Assembly: GCF_900176415.1 (NCBI RefSeq)
Contig: NZ_FWXO01000001.1
Coordinates: 1,112,053-1,176,052 of the forward strand
Direction: 5' to 3'
Length of the DNA: 64,000 bases
From: Cellulophaga tyrosinoxydans
GTDB lineage: Bacteria > Bacteroidota > Bacteroidia > Flavobacteriales > Flavobacteriaceae
How positions within the stretch are numbered: the stretch's first letter is position 1; each line of letters opens with the position of its first letter. Positions 63,695 through 64,000 of the stretch are shown here, piece after piece. The notes beneath the pieces are model-generated. The model was not told the origin of the DNA and made no database searches. It saw nothing but the letters and a program-made list of their open reading frames with translations. A program made the position numbers and the translations under genes.

Positions 63695-64000
63695 CTATTG
63701 CTTTACTTTTTCAACTGCATTGTCAGTTGCTTTTTTTACTTCTTCGCCAGCCTTCTTTACATCATCTACAGCTTTATCACCTGCCTTTTTTAAGTCCGTT
63801 CCTACCTCTTTGGCTTTTTCTCCAACATCTTCACCAACTTTTTTTGCACTGTCTAATGCATCTTCGCCAGCCTCTTTCATATCAGATCCTAATTCTTCCG
63901 CTTTGTTAGCAGCATCGTCACCCATTTCTTTTAAATCTTCACCAGCTTTATCTAAAGCATCTCCAGTTTCTTTCGTCACTTCTTTTGCTTTGTCTGCAGC
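63695..64000 (-). CDS. LEA-like coiled-coil repeat protein (5' end outside window)
   Basis: At least 101 residues, open to the right edge of the window (the visible codons continue beyond 63979). It consists of repeats of about 11 residues rich in Lys, Glu, Asp and Ala with AGED, KKAGD and VGEDVGEKAKEV units, no Cys or Pro and strongly amphipathic. This is the look of YtxH/LEA-type or apolipoprotein-like helical proteins thought to protect cells against desiccation or osmotic stress. The N-terminus, and any signal peptide or anchor, cannot be seen. Confidence 0.75.
   Translation of the reverse strand, partial: AADKAKEVTKETGDALDKAGEDLKEMGDDAANKAEELGSDMKEAGEDALDSAKKVGEDVGEKAKEVGTDLKKAGDKAVDDVKKAGEEVKKATDNAVEKVKQ

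Overview
The window is 64 kb of AT-rich DNA from a member of the Bacteroidota, most likely a marine Flavobacteriaceae. The pointers are the complete Bat aerotolerance operon in flavobacterial order, many lipoproteins with Cys-Ser/Thr/Gln-Lys-Glu/Asp starts after the lipobox, TAnnTTTG-type -7 promoter elements, a CarboxypepD_reg-type TonB-dependent receptor, and GLPGLI-like and DUF3298-like secreted proteins. I saw no rRNA, tRNA, insertion sequence, prophage or CRISPR array. The species cannot be named from sequence alone.

Layout. 1-5.6 kb (minus): a dissolved-inorganic-carbon cluster of two SulP transporters, two beta-carbonic anhydrases and a universal stress protein, apparently split by an internal terminator. 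6.1-15.2 kb (minus): MoxR, DUF58, a two-TM protein, BatA, BatB, BatC, BatD and BatE. 15.4-18.2 kb (plus): aldo/keto reductase, YdfG-type dehydrogenase and AlbA_2 protein. 18.2-21.1 kb (minus): amylosucrase plus fructokinase. 21.2-25.3 kb (plus): SPFH/GYF protein, double zinc-ribbon membrane protein and phosphoesterase (resembling the Bacillus YdjI/YdjG pair), then an acyl-ACP desaturase. 25.4-31.1 kb (minus): HHH protein, OmpA protein, ALDH7-like dehydrogenase, DUF1304, 3-hydroxyanthranilate dioxygenase and two CAP lipoproteins.

31.4-41.3 kb: an alpha-2-macroglobulin lipoprotein with an intact thioester motif and PBP1C, the classical envelope-defence pair, here separated by four small genes. 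41.5-44.5 kb: a membrane AraC-type regulator and a papain-like lipoprotein with a translationally coupled small partner. 44.6-56.9 kb: mostly housekeeping and metabolism (gpsA, a third SulP, cytochrome c, YheT-like hydrolase, nitronate monooxygenase, thioesterase, EamA, ArsC-like, DinB, cystathionine gamma-synthase, glutamate dehydrogenase), including one lipoprotein behind a near-perfect sigma-54 promoter. 57-60.3 kb (minus): a lipoprotein with a C-terminal GGHH nuclease-toxin-like domain, followed 5 bp later by a small acidic immunity candidate. 60.5-64 kb: recO, a TonB-dependent receptor and an LEA-like repeat protein cut by the window end.

The most interesting region is 57.9-60.5 kb. A putative surface-lipoprotein toxin/immunity pair sits behind a promoter-like region whose spacer is a nine-base G tract. 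A seven-base tandem repeat lies in the probable recO leader on the other side of the same intergenic region. Both are sequence types associated with slipped-strand phase variation. A second effector/immunity-like pair lies at 42.7-44.5 kb.
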